Part shown: piece by piece, positions 54,104 to 62,115 of the stretch
Position numbering within the stretch: position 1 is the first letter of the stretch
Layout of the letters: each line of letters opens with the position of its first letter
Source of the DNA: Cetobacterium somerae
GTDB taxonomy: Bacteria > Fusobacteriota > Fusobacteriia > Fusobacteriales > Fusobacteriaceae
Assembly: GCF_022430525.1 (NCBI RefSeq)
Contig: NZ_CP092522.1
Coordinates: 62,001 to 126,000 of the forward strand
Length of the DNA: 64,000 bases
Direction of reading: 5' to 3'
Notes under the pieces: generated by a model
Database searches by the model: none
The model's input: only the letters and a program-made list of their open reading frames with translations
Told to the model about the DNA's origin: nothing
Made by a program: the position numbers and the translations under genes

Positions 54104-55364
54104 AATTTTTCTATTTTTAAATTGCTTAACTTATAGTTTTATAGCTTTATATGTCCTTATTAACTATCTTTTTTTAGAGGATTATCAAATTGGTTTAAAA
54201 AAGAAAGAAATTATCTCTCTTGCAAAAGAATATAAAAGTGAAAACTACGAAGATCTTAAGGAAGAAGCACAGCTCAATGCTATTTTTATAAAAGAAGTTT
54301 CTATTCATAAAGAAAAAAATATTGGTGATAATAAAAATATAAAACCACACCCCATGAAAATTATTGAAAATGAATTATGGGATGATGTTAAAAATGGAAA
54401 AGAAGTTTTAAACATTCAAATTGGAAGAGATAATATTAAGCGAATTGTTTTAGCTAAAAAATTAAATGATGATAAAATGTTAATTATAACTACATCTATT
54501 GCTCCTATTACTGATGTTATAAAATCAACCTTAAAATTTTTTATTTATATCATTCTTTTAAGTATTCCAATCAATTTATATATTGCTTATAAATTTTCAA
54601 TAAAAATGGGAAAACCTATTGAATCTGAACTTATAGAGCTAAACACTCAATTAAAAAATGAATTAGAAAAACAGAAAAAATCTGAAGCTTTTAGAAAGAA
54701 TTTCATATCTAATGTTACACATGAATTAAAAACTCCTGTGGCTATAATTGATGGATATAGCGAAGCTATTTTAGATGGGATTATTGAATTAAATGAAATA
54801 CCAGATATTTGTAAAAATATTAATTTAGAAGCCTCTAATATGAATGCTTTAATACAAGAGTTACTTTTTTATTGTAAAATGGAATCAGGGTATATTCCAA
54901 TAAAAAAAGAATACATTGATTTAAAAGAAACTATTAAAAATATTTTAAAAAGATATGCCATAGATTTTAAATTAAATAATATAAATTTAAAAACTTCTTT
55001 AGATAAAATTGAAATATATAGTGATAAAAAACTTTTAGATCGTTGCCTCAACAACCTTATTATTAATTCACTCGCATATGTTAATGTAGAAAAAAATATT
55101 GAAATAATACTAAATAAAAATGAAATTATTATTAAAAATAGTAGCGAAATTTTAAAAGATGATAATTTAGAAGAATATTTTAAACCTTTTTCTAAAAAAA
55201 ATGATAAAAAAGTTAGAAAATATGGTGGTACTGGATTAGGACTATCTGTTGTGTCAGAAATTCTTAAAAATCTTAATTTAGAATATAACTTTTATTATGA
55301 ATTTAATGAAAAAGTTGTGATTTTTAAAATTTTATTAAAAGAAGATAAAAAGTTTAATTATTAA
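54084..55364 (+). CDS. Sensor histidine kinase (second system)
   Basis: 426 residues. Membrane spans at about 7-30 and 148-170 flank a periplasmic domain of roughly 115 residues. HisKA with His213 (SNVTHELKTPVAIIDG), preceded by a coiled coil (LNTQLKNELEKQKKSEAF); HATPase with N box NNLIINSLAYV and G box GGTGLGLSVV. No Met/His cluster in the sensor, unlike the kinase at 17361. CAGGAGG precedes the ATG inside the regulator gene. Signal unknown. Confidence 0.93.
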   Translation: MKRISYKIFLFLNCLTYSFIALYVLINYLFLEDYQIGLKKKEIISLAKEYKSENYEDLKEEAQLNAIFIKEVSIHKEKNIGDNKNIKPHPMKIIENELWDDVKNGKEVLNIQIGRDNIKRIVLAKKLNDDKMLIITTSIAPITDVIKSTLKFFIYIILLSIPINLYIAYKFSIKMGKPIESELIELNTQLKNELEKQKKSEAFRKNFISNVTHELKTPVAIIDGYSEAILDGIIELNEIPDICKNINLEASNMNALIQELLFYCKMESGYIPIKKEYIDLKETIKNILKRYAIDFKLNNINLKTSLDKIEIYSDKKLLDRCLNNLIINSLAYVNVEKNIEIILNKNEIIIKNSSEILKDDNLEEYFKPFSKKNDKKVRKYGGTGLGLSVVSEILKNLNLEYNFYYEFNEKVVIFKILLKEDKKFNY

Positions 55365-55410
55365 TAGTTTAGTAACTAAATATATCTTTTAAAATATTTT
55401 TACATAATAA

Positions 55411-55450
55411 GATCCATCATTTTTGAGATTCTAAAATGATGGATCTATTT
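55411..55450. terminator. Terminator between kinase and msrAB genes
   Basis: A perfect 13-bp stem (GATCCATCATTTT against AAAATGATGGATC) with a 9-base loop, between converging genes; the T-tail is moderate on both sides. Confidence 0.82.
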
Positions 55451-55469
55451 TATAGATTTTATTATAAAA

Positions 55470-56426
55470 CTATTTTTTCTCTATAATACTTTTTAAATAA
55501 CCATATCCTTTTTCTTCCATATTTTTCAATGGAATAAATTCGATAGCAGCACTATTTATGCAATATCTTAATCCTCCAAATTCTCTCGGTCCATCGTCAA
55601 ATACATGTCCTAAATGAGCTTTTCCAACTCTACTCACTACTTCAACTCTTTCCATATTAAAACTGCTATCTCTATGATAATTTACTACCTCTGGTGCAAT
55701 TGGTTTTGAAAAACTTGGCCATCCACATTGAGAATTAAATTTATCTTTAGATGAAAAAAGCGGTTCTCCCGTTGTAATATCAACATAAATTCCTGGCTCA
55801 AAAAAATCCCAATATTCGTTATTAAAAGCTCTTTCTGTATCTCCTAATTGTGTTACTTTATATTGTTTTTCTGTTAATTTAGATTTTAATTCATTATCTG
55901 ATAATTTAGTATATTTATTTTCATCAATTATCATGTTATCGGCTTTTGATAAATCTATATGACAATAACCATTCGGATTTTTCTTTAAATAATCTTGATG
56001 GTAATCTTCTGCCAAATCAAATCTAATTAAAGGCATCACTTCTACCATAATTTTTTTAGGATAATTTTTTTGAAGTAATATAATCTCTTTCTCAATAATC
56101 TCCTTGTCTTCTAAATCTGTATAATAAATTCCTGTTCTATATTGAGTCCCTTTATCATTTCCTTGCTTATTTAAACTAGTTGGATCTATAATTCTAAAAT
56201 AGTACTTTAAAAGTGTTTCCAAATTTATTTTCTCAGAATTATATATTACTTCAACAGTTTCAGCATGTCCTGTCCCGTTATATATAACATCTTCATATGT
56301 TGGATTTTCTGTTATTCCATTTGCATATCCTGAATTAGCATCAATTACACCATCAATTCTTTTCATATAAGCTTCTACTCCCCAAAAACATCCACCAGCT
56401 AAATATATTTTTTTAATATTTTTCAC
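55470..56426 (-). CDS. msrAB: Bifunctional peptide methionine sulfoxide reductase MsrA/MsrB
   Basis: 318 residues, GTG start after AGAGGTGA. The MsrA domain (about 5-155) has catalytic Cys13 in [10 protein letters not shown] and the late [15 protein letters not shown]. The MsrB domain (about 190-315) has the resolving Cys in [18 protein letters not shown] and catalytic Cys in RYCINSAA. The structural zinc CxxC pairs of some MsrB proteins are absent ([19 protein letters not shown]). It repairs oxidised methionines of both S and R type. No signal peptide, so cytosolic here. Confidence 0.96.
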   Translation of the reverse strand: MKNIKKIYLAGGCFWGVEAYMKRIDGVIDANSGYANGITENPTYEDVIYNGTGHAETVEVIYNSEKINLETLLKYYFRIIDPTSLNKQGNDKGTQYRTGIYYTDLEDKEIIEKEIILLQKNYPKKIMVEVMPLIRFDLAEDYHQDYLKKNPNGYCHIDLSKADNMIIDENKYTKLSDNELKSKLTEKQYKVTQLGDTERAFNNEYWDFFEPGIYVDITTGEPLFSSKDKFNSQCGWPSFSKPIAPEVVNYHRDSSFNMERVEVVSRVGKAHLGHVFDDGPREFGGLRYCINSAAIEFIPLKNMEEKGYGYLKSIIEKK

Positions 56427-56564
56427 TTTATCACCTCTAAGAGTTTTTTATTATTATATTTATTCTACATATCAATTGTCAAATTTCTTCTTAAATTAAA
56501 AAGAAATTAAAAAAAAACTTGTAAAAACTAAAAAGATTAGCATTTATGAAAGGAAGGTAAATTT

Positions 56565-59189
56565 ATGGATAGCTTAAATGATAATAAGTTTTATAAAAAA
56601 AATTTAAAAGAAATCTATAAAATTTTTGATAGTAGCGAAACTGGATTAACATCTTATAAAGTTAAAAATTGGATTCATCGTGGAGCTAAAAATTTATTAA
56701 CTAAGGCTCCTGAAAAAACTTTTCTTTCAAGGGTTTTAGTAGCTATTTCAGAACCTATGGTTAAAGTTTTAATAATAGCTATTTTTTTGACAATCATAAT
56801 AAATATAATGTCTATTGAACAACATCAGACTCCAGATTGGGGACAAACTATTGGAATAACCTTTTCAGTTCTTTTAGCAACTTTAGTAACTGTTTTCATG
56901 GAGAAAAGATCCCAAGACGCCTTTCTTGCTTTAAAAGAAATTGGAGATAAAAGAAATATTAAAGTTATGAGAGAAAATATAATTTATGAAATCCCTATCG
57001 AAGATATTTTTCCAGGAGATATTATTTTTATATCTACAGGAGATAAAATTCCTGCTGATGGAAGAATAATTGAAAATAATGACTTAGAAATTGACGAGTC
57101 TCTATTGACAGGAGAAAGTCAAGCTTCTAGAAAAATTCAAGAACCTCTACAAGGAGATAATTATTCTCTTGGTGAAAGACTTAATATGGTTTATTCCGGA
57201 ACCTTTGTAGTTTCAGGTCATGCTAAAATTCTAGTAACTGCTATTGGAGATAATACTGAAATTGGAAAAATATCTACATCTGTGCAAATCGAATATAACA
57301 TTCTGACTCCATTGCAAAAAGAATTAGGAAATTTGGGCAAAAAAATTGCTATTGCCGGAATTGGAATCGCTATTATTGTCTTTTGTCTTAAAATATTTAA
57401 CTACTATATTGATAGCCAATTAAATTTACCAAATATTGCACAAGCTATAACTATCTGCATTGTACTTATTGTTTCTACTATTCCAGAAGGGCTCCCTACT
57501 ATGATTGCTGCAACTTTAGCTCTAGGAGCAATCCGTCTTTCTAAAGAAAATGCCTTAGTTAAAAAATTAGCTGTTTGTGAATCTATTGGGGCTATTGATG
57601 TTATTTGTTCTGATAAAACAGGAACATTGACTGAAAATAAAATGAGTGTCATTAAAATTGAAAACTTAAATGAAGATATGTTAGTAAAAAATATTTTCTT
57701 TAATAATAGCTCAGCCTTCTCCCAAGATAAAAATTCAACTAAAAAATTTATAGGAAATCCTACTGAAATTGCTCTTCTAAATTATTACTCAAATTTAAAA
57801 GAAAAATTTATAATAAAAGAGGAAAAACTTCTTTTTCAATACCCATTTAACTCTACAAAAAAAAGTATGGGTAGTATTATATCAACCTCAACTTTAAATA
57901 ATTACATATTTTTTATTAAAGGAGCTCCTGAAAAAATATTTGAAGTTTGCAAAATCTCTGAATTTGAAAAACAAAATCAACTTCAAGCAATTCAAGCTGA
58001 ACAACGAATTGGAAGAAGAATTATTGCCTTTGCTCATAAAAACTTATCAAAAGAAGAAAAATGGAGAGATTTTGAAAATGATCTTATGAAAGATTGTATC
58101 TACGACGGTTTTGCTTCAATTTCAGATCCTATTAGAAAAGAGGTTTTTGATGCTATTACCACATGTCAAAGAGCCGGTATTGATGTTAAAATTCTTACAG
58201 GTGACAACACCTTAACTGCTACTACAATAGCTAATGAGTTGGGTTTAATCAAATCTGATTCACTTATTCTTGAGGCAAAAGATATAGATTCTATGAATGA
58301 CTACGAACTAAGAGGGAAATTGCAACATATTTCTGTTATTGGAAGAAGTAACCCTTTAACTAAACTTAGAATAGTTAATACTCTTATGGAAATGGGTAAA
58401 TCTGTTGCTGTTACTGGAGATGGAATAAATGATGCTCCTTCACTTAAAAGGGCAGAAGTGGGTATTGCTATGGGAATAACGGGAACTGAAGTTTCTAAAG
58501 AAACTGCTGATATAATTCTTCTTAATGATTCTTTTGCTACTATAGTTAAAGCTATCGAGTCCGGAAGAGGTCTTTACGAAAATTTTCAAAAATTTATTCA
58601 ATTTCAACAAATAGTAAATGTTTCCGCTTTATTTCTTATTTTAATGTTTGAACTTTTGGATTGGGGTACACCTTTAAAGCCTATTCAAATTCTATGGATT
58701 AATATTATGATGGATGGTCCTCTTGCAATCTCACTAAGTTTTGAAAAAACTAGAAAATATATCATGACTGAATTCCCAAGAGATAAAAGCAAAAGTATTG
58801 TGACCACTGATCTATGGATTAATATCTTTATAAATTCTACATTTATGGTTTTATCTATGATTTTTTTTATAAGGGTTTTTCATATCAATAAAGAAATGAC
58901 ACCTACATATATTTTTAACCTTTTTATATTTTTAGTTATATTTAATGTTTATAATTGCAAAAGTATTGGAAAAAACTCTATACTAAAAAGTTTTTTTAAT
59001 AATAAAGTTCTTAATATAATTGTTATAAGTACTATCATTATTCAAATTTTTATATCTATATTTTTAAGAAGTTTTTTCTCTTTAAATTATTTAAATTATA
59101 TAGAATATTTAAAAATTATATCTTTTAGTTTATCAATAATAGTTTTTTCAGAATTTATAAGATTTTTTAGAAGAGTTTTTAATAAATAA
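56565..59189 (+). CDS. P-type ATPase, Ca2+-transporting type (P2)
   Basis: 874 residues, about ten membrane helices. Actuator loop motif LTGES, the P2A-type M4 motif STIPEGLPT with ion-ligand Glu, phosphorylation Asp350 in CSDKTGTLT, nucleotide domain KGAPEKIFEVC, and hinge TGDGINDAPSLKRAEVGIAMG. The N-terminal region (NWIHRGAKNLL) matches the cation-ATPase N domain. It probably exports Ca2+; Mn2+ is possible. GAAAGGAAGG precedes the ATG. Monocistronic between msrAB (divergent) and the cbiK gene (convergent). Confidence 0.94.
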   Translation: MDSLNDNKFYKKNLKEIYKIFDSSETGLTSYKVKNWIHRGAKNLLTKAPEKTFLSRVLVAISEPMVKVLIIAIFLTIIINIMSIEQHQTPDWGQTIGITFSVLLATLVTVFMEKRSQDAFLALKEIGDKRNIKVMRENIIYEIPIEDIFPGDIIFISTGDKIPADGRIIENNDLEIDESLLTGESQASRKIQEPLQGDNYSLGERLNMVYSGTFVVSGHAKILVTAIGDNTEIGKISTSVQIEYNILTPLQKELGNLGKKIAIAGIGIAIIVFCLKIFNYYIDSQLNLPNIAQAITICIVLIVSTIPEGLPTMIAATLALGAIRLSKENALVKKLAVCESIGAIDVICSDKTGTLTENKMSVIKIENLNEDMLVKNIFFNNSSAFSQDKNSTKKFIGNPTEIALLNYYSNLKEKFIIKEEKLLFQYPFNSTKKSMGSIISTSTLNNYIFFIKGAPEKIFEVCKISEFEKQNQLQAIQAEQRIGRRIIAFAHKNLSKEEKWRDFENDLMKDCIYDGFASISDPIRKEVFDAITTCQRAGIDVKILTGDNTLTATTIANELGLIKSDSLILEAKDIDSMNDYELRGKLQHISVIGRSNPLTKLRIVNTLMEMGKSVAVTGDGINDAPSLKRAEVGIAMGITGTEVSKETADIILLNDSFATIVKAIESGRGLYENFQKFIQFQQIVNVSALFLILMFELLDWGTPLKPIQILWINIMMDGPLAISLSFEKTRKYIMTEFPRDKSKSIVTTDLWINIFINSTFMVLSMIFFIRVFHINKEMTPTYIFNLFIFLVIFNVYNCKSIGKNSILKSFFNNKVLNIIVISTIIIQIFISIFLRSFFSLNYLNYIEYLKIISFSLSIIVFSEFIRFFRRVFNK

Positions 59190-59192
59190 AAA

Positions 59193-59232
59193 AGCTCCAT
59201 CTCAAAATCATAGAGATGGAGCTCATTTTTTA
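59193..59232. terminator. Bidirectional terminator between the P-ATPase and cbiK genes
   Basis: A perfect 11-bp stem (AGCTCCATCTC against GAGATGGAGCT) with a 9-base loop and flanking A and T runs. Confidence 0.92.
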
Positions 59233-60147
59233 TAAATCTTTACTTTTTGCGTATCCTGCTTTTTTATCTATGATATCTATACTTTTATGTTTTTCAAGAA
59301 ACTTTGCATTTCCAACAAACATATCTTGAATTTCAGGAATTTCACCAAGAGGAATAAGTTTAACCTTAACTTTAAATCCTGCCTTTTCTAAATTTTCTTT
59401 CCATTCTCCTGCGATATCATTTTTAGCATGGTCTCCCGCAACAAACATCATTGGCATCAAAACAATCTCTTTTTTCTTATCCTTTTTAAGTTGTTTTACT
59501 ACAGTTTCAAAAGTTGGATATCCTTCAACAGTTCCAACATAAATTGGTTTCTCCATATCTTTAGCCATATAATCAAACATTGCATAAGCTGATGTTGCTG
59601 AATTATATGTTCCGTGTCCTACTAAAACTACAGCTTCTTTTTTATTTAAAGGTCCTACTGTCTTCATAACAGCATTAATTGTATCTTTATAATGATGAGG
59701 ATCACTTAATAAAGCATCTCCAACTCTTAAATTATTAAAATCTTTTGTATGAAATTGAGCTTCTTTTTTTATTGATTCCATTTCTACACCATCAATTACA
59801 TTTGTTGGTTGAATAATTACATTCTTATATCCTTGTTTTTTTAGAGATGCTAAAACTTCGCTTGGACTATATTTTTTTATTCCCTCATTTGCTGCCACTC
59901 TCTTAGTAACAATTCTAGATGTATATGCTTCAAATACATCTGCTTTTCCATCAAAAGCTTTTATAGCTTTTTGGTTAATTGCATCAATAGTTTTAGCTCT
60001 AGTGTCTGAATGAGTTGTTCCAAAGTGTGTCATGACAACTGCACTTTTCCCACCAGTATAAAACTCAGCATCTTCAAAAGCTTCTTCTCCATGAGCTAAT
60101 AATAAAGCAGTAGATAAACAAAATAATGATAATAATAATTTTTTCAT
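59230..60147 (-). CDS. cbiK: Periplasmic sirohydrochlorin cobaltochelatase
   Basis: 305 residues with a signal peptide at about 1-18 (LLLAHGEE). The CbiK/chelatase fold follows from about residue 32 (VVMTHFGTTHSDTRAKTIDAI), with a metal His in LVGHGTYNSATSAY and a second in MFVAGDHAKNDIAGEW, plus Glu in GTVEGYPTFE. CbiK inserts Co2+ into sirohydrochlorin in anaerobic cobalamin synthesis. Exported CbiK proteins are known in Desulfovibrio; their role there may be cobalt or heme-related transport rather than synthesis. Controlled by the cobalamin riboswitch directly upstream. GGGAGG precedes the ATG. Confidence 0.93.
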   Translation of the reverse strand: MKKLLLSLFCLSTALLLAHGEEAFEDAEFYTGGKSAVVMTHFGTTHSDTRAKTIDAINQKAIKAFDGKADVFEAYTSRIVTKRVAANEGIKKYSPSEVLASLKKQGYKNVIIQPTNVIDGVEMESIKKEAQFHTKDFNNLRVGDALLSDPHHYKDTINAVMKTVGPLNKKEAVVLVGHGTYNSATSAYAMFDYMAKDMEKPIYVGTVEGYPTFETVVKQLKKDKKKEIVLMPMMFVAGDHAKNDIAGEWKENLEKAGFKVKVKLIPLGEIPEIQDMFVGNAKFLEKHKSIDIIDKKAGYAKSKDL

Positions 60148-60179
60148 AAAAATATCCTCCCAAATATAATTTAATTTGG

Positions 60180-60365
60180 AAAAAGAGTCTCCTCTTCTCC
60201 GTCCTCGCAGATTTTATAATGGCAGGTCTCCTGACTTAGATTCATCCTACTCGTATCCCTTCCCAAATAAAAATATTCAGTGGTTTCTATACTTTCGTCC
60301 TCTTTACAGTGGCGGGACCGTTTAAGTTTTTCACTTAATTCCCTTTTAATCTTTAGAACCATTAC
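60180..60365 (-). promoter_or_regulatory. Cobalamin riboswitch
   Basis: Minus-strand leader of cbiK. The B12 box AGTCAGGAGACCTGCC (about 60223-60238) is intact; upstream are ACGGTCCCGCCACTG (about 60305-60319), GAGGACGAAAG, and GGGAAGGGATACGAGTAGGATGA, in canonical order. A later pairing region (GGAGAAGAGGAG with CTCTTTTTCC, about 60178-60200) probably forms the expression platform near the ribosome site. Binding of adenosylcobalamin is expected to shut off cbiK. A 63-codon frame across it is a by-product. Confidence 0.93.
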
Positions 60366-60371
60366 AGAGGT

Positions 60372-60400
60372 ATATTATCACTAACATGTTTTTTTTTCAA
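60372..60400 (-). promoter_or_regulatory. Promoter of the cobalamin riboswitch transcript
   Basis: On the minus strand: TTGAAA (60395-60400), 17-base spacer, TAATAT (60372-60377), placing the start a few bases before the riboswitch. Confidence 0.65.
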
Positions 60401-60452
60401 CCATTTTATAAAAAAAGAATACTAATTTATTTTTATATATATTTTATTGATA

Positions 60453-60710
60453 TTATTTTTTCTTATTTTTATAAAAATAAACTATATAAATTCTTGATAA
60501 AATTGCTCCGATTAATGCAGCAAAAAATCTGTGACCACTATTTTGAGCTAAATAATAAAATCCTGCTAAAAGAAGAAAAATTCTTAATATTGAAGTCACA
60601 AAAATAAATAATGAAGGATTTTTAAATTTTTTACTTTCGTCAATACCAAAATTTAAACTATAAAAAAATAAAAAACCTAAAATAATTCCACCTATAAATG
60701 CAATAATCAT
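60453..60710 (-). CDS. AtpR/ATP-synthase-I-like small membrane protein
   Basis: 85 residues with three predicted helices (about 1-22, 33-52, 60-80). The order GGIILGFLFFYSLNFGI, then SILRIFLLLAGFYYLA, then FFAALIGAILSRIYIVY matches the AtpR subunit of N-type ATPases, including the helix-2 Arg (SILRIF) and helix-3 Arg (LSRIY) of that family. AAAGGAGGAG precedes the ATG. No ATPase subunit genes are nearby, so its role here is unclear; it might be a distant relative with another partner. Confidence 0.75.
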   Translation of the reverse strand: MIIAFIGGIILGFLFFYSLNFGIDESKKFKNPSLFIFVTSILRIFLLLAGFYYLAQNSGHRFFAALIGAILSRIYIVYFYKNKKK

Positions 60711-60824
60711 AATGCTCTCCTCCTTTTATAGCTTTATATATTTTCGCTATTATTTATCAATATTTACCATTAAAAAATATTTTTCCTTGCTTTTTTTTAT
60801 TTTTTAATATTAATAATAGAAATA

Positions 60825-60853
60825 TTGACTTTTTATTGATTTTATTATATTAT
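60825..60853 (+). promoter_or_regulatory. Promoter of the c-di-GMP riboswitch transcript
   Basis: TTGACT (60825-60830), 17-base spacer, TATTAT (60848-60853), about 18 bases before the aptamer's P1 stem. Confidence 0.62.
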
Positions 60854-60867
60854 TTTTATGTACAATA

Positions 60868-60942
60868 TAATAACTGTGGCAAAATAAGGGAAACTTTATG
60901 ACGCAAAGCTATAGGGTCTTTAAAATGACAGCCAGTTACACT
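60868..60942 (+). promoter_or_regulatory. Cyclic-di-GMP class I (GEMM-I) riboswitch
   Basis: Conserved aptamer elements in order: P1 5' arm TAACTG (60871-60876), GTGGCAAAATAAG, a GGAAAC loop region with ATAAG/CTTTAT pairing (P2), the highly conserved TGACGCAAAGCTATAGGGTC (60899-60918), P3 receptor region, TGACAGCC and P1 3' arm CAGTTA (60933-60938). The 3' arm is also the first arm of the terminator at 60932-60958, so ligand-stabilised P1 would block termination: a predicted ON switch. Confidence 0.92.
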
Positions 60943-60967
60943 TTTTTAGTGTAACTGGATTTTTTTA
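60932..60967 (+). terminator. Riboswitch-controlled terminator
   Basis: A perfect 11-bp stem (CCAGTTACACT against AGTGTAACTGG) with loop TTTTT and a T run, 18 bases before the DUF4402 start. It shares CAGTTA with the riboswitch P1 stem. Confidence 0.92.
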
Positions 60968-60984
60968 TTTTTATGGGAGGGAAT

Positions 60985-61473
60985 ATGAAAAAAATTTTAA
61001 TTTCAAATCTATTATTAATATCATCTTTAAGTTATTCATCTTTAGAAAACTCAGCTGTAGAAAGTTCAATGAATATAACTGCAACTATTATTAAACCTTT
61101 AACAGTTCAATCAAATGGGCCTTTGGACTTTGGTAATATTTTACCTACTGCAACTAGCCATGCTTATTCGAGCTTTACTGTAAAAGGAGAAGAAAATGCA
61201 AATGTAAAGATTTCTTTCGAAAACTTATCTTCTGATGGAGCTAGCTTCACTGTGCCACTTCATAATAGTAATAATAGTGATTCGTTTAATATAACTTTTA
61301 ACTGTACTGCACCAAACTCACCTGGTAATTTTTTAAACCACACAAACAACATGATTACTCTAACTAATAATGGGGAAATAGTATTAAGTATTGCTGCAAC
61401 TGCTCAACCTAGAAGAGATCAGACTCCTGGTCAATATACAGGAGAATTTACTATGAGAGCGACATACGAATAA
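60985..61473 (+). CDS. Secreted DUF4402 protein under c-di-GMP control
   Basis: 162 residues. The ATG at 60973 overlaps the ribosome site; GGGAGGG (60975-60981) serves the ATG at 60985 (MKKILISN). Signal peptide about 1-19 (SLSYSSLENS). The rest is a beta-rich domain with the DUF4402 hallmarks LTVQSNGPLDFGNILP near the start, a middle TNNGEIVLSIAATA, and a closing PGQYTGEFTMRATYE. Such proteins resemble fimbrial or surface subunits; the role is inferred. No chaperone or usher gene is nearby. The c-di-GMP riboswitch in its leader suggests expression in sessile conditions. Confidence 0.85.
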   Translation: MKKILISNLLLISSLSYSSLENSAVESSMNITATIIKPLTVQSNGPLDFGNILPTATSHAYSSFTVKGEENANVKISFENLSSDGASFTVPLHNSNNSDSFNITFNCTAPNSPGNFLNHTNNMITLTNNGEIVLSIAATAQPRRDQTPGQYTGEFTMRATYE

Positions 61474-61475
61474 AT

Positions 61476-61517
61476 AAAAAAATCCCTATACAAATTTCGT
61501 ATAAGGATTTTTTTTTA
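61476..61517. terminator. Bidirectional terminator after the DUF4402 gene
   Basis: A long stem with one bulge each side (AAAAAATCC-TATAC against GTATA-GGATTTTTT) and loop around AAATTTC, shared by the converging genes at 60985 and 61515. Confidence 0.85.
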
Positions 61518-61979
61518 TTTATTTTTTCTTATCTCATCTATAACTTCTAATAAAAACTTCTTACACTGATCATTTTTTATTGTGTAATAAACATCATGAA
61601 ATTGCGGTGATGGAAACTCTGCTAAAAGTATATTCATAACCATTCTATCTCTATAAATATCAGATCTATTTAAGCTTCTTTCTATTTTTCTTAAACTTTC
61701 ATCATCTTCTTCCAAAAGATTATCCACAATTGTATTAGCATTTTTAATTAAAATATCTAAATTTGTAAGTCTATCTCTTCTATTTCTAACCTTATTTTTT
61801 TCATAAAATGTTTTTCCTTTATTTAACTCTGTTAAAAGTCCAAATAAATTAAGAGTTGGATCTTTTTCTAAAATATTTAGTATTTTTCCATATATTATAT
61901 TGCTCTCTTTATCCTCTGGACTTTGATTTTTTAAATTTTTTATATATTTTTCTGAAATTTTAATTAATATATCGTTCAT
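61515..61979 (-). CDS. Hypothetical helical protein, 154 aa
   Basis: Unrecognised. The frame is open to 61994, but the ATG there overlaps the ribosome site GGAGG, so the ATG at 61979 (MNDILIKISEKY) is the better start. The product is cytosolic, strongly helical and charged, without cysteines except one near the C-terminus (NDQCKKFL). Segments such as LEEDDESLRKIERSLNRSDIYRDRMVMN look surface-exposed. Monocistronic. No function can be inferred. Confidence 0.72.
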   Translation of the reverse strand: MNDILIKISEKYIKNLKNQSPEDKESNIIYGKILNILEKDPTLNLFGLLTELNKGKTFYEKNKVRNRRDRLTNLDILIKNANTIVDNLLEEDDESLRKIERSLNRSDIYRDRMVMNILLAEFPSPQFHDVYYTIKNDQCKKFLLEVIDEIRKNK

Positions 61980-62115
61980 AAAATTCTCCTCCATAATATT
62001 TTCTTAGACTTATAGTATAACACACTTTATAAAATATATAAATAACTTATAGATAATATTGCAATTATATGACATTCGTAGTATATACTATATTAAAACA
62101 ATAGAGGAGGTTAAT

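Noticed and set aside
60171-60362. 63-codon leftward open frame
   Set aside because: It lies wholly across the cobalamin riboswitch, including the B12 box, and has no ribosome site; it is a by-product of the RNA sequence.
60386-60607. 73-codon rightward open frame
   Set aside because: No ribosome site; antisense to the riboswitch promoter and the AtpR-like gene; Phe/Tyr/Lys-rich composition of AT-rich noise.
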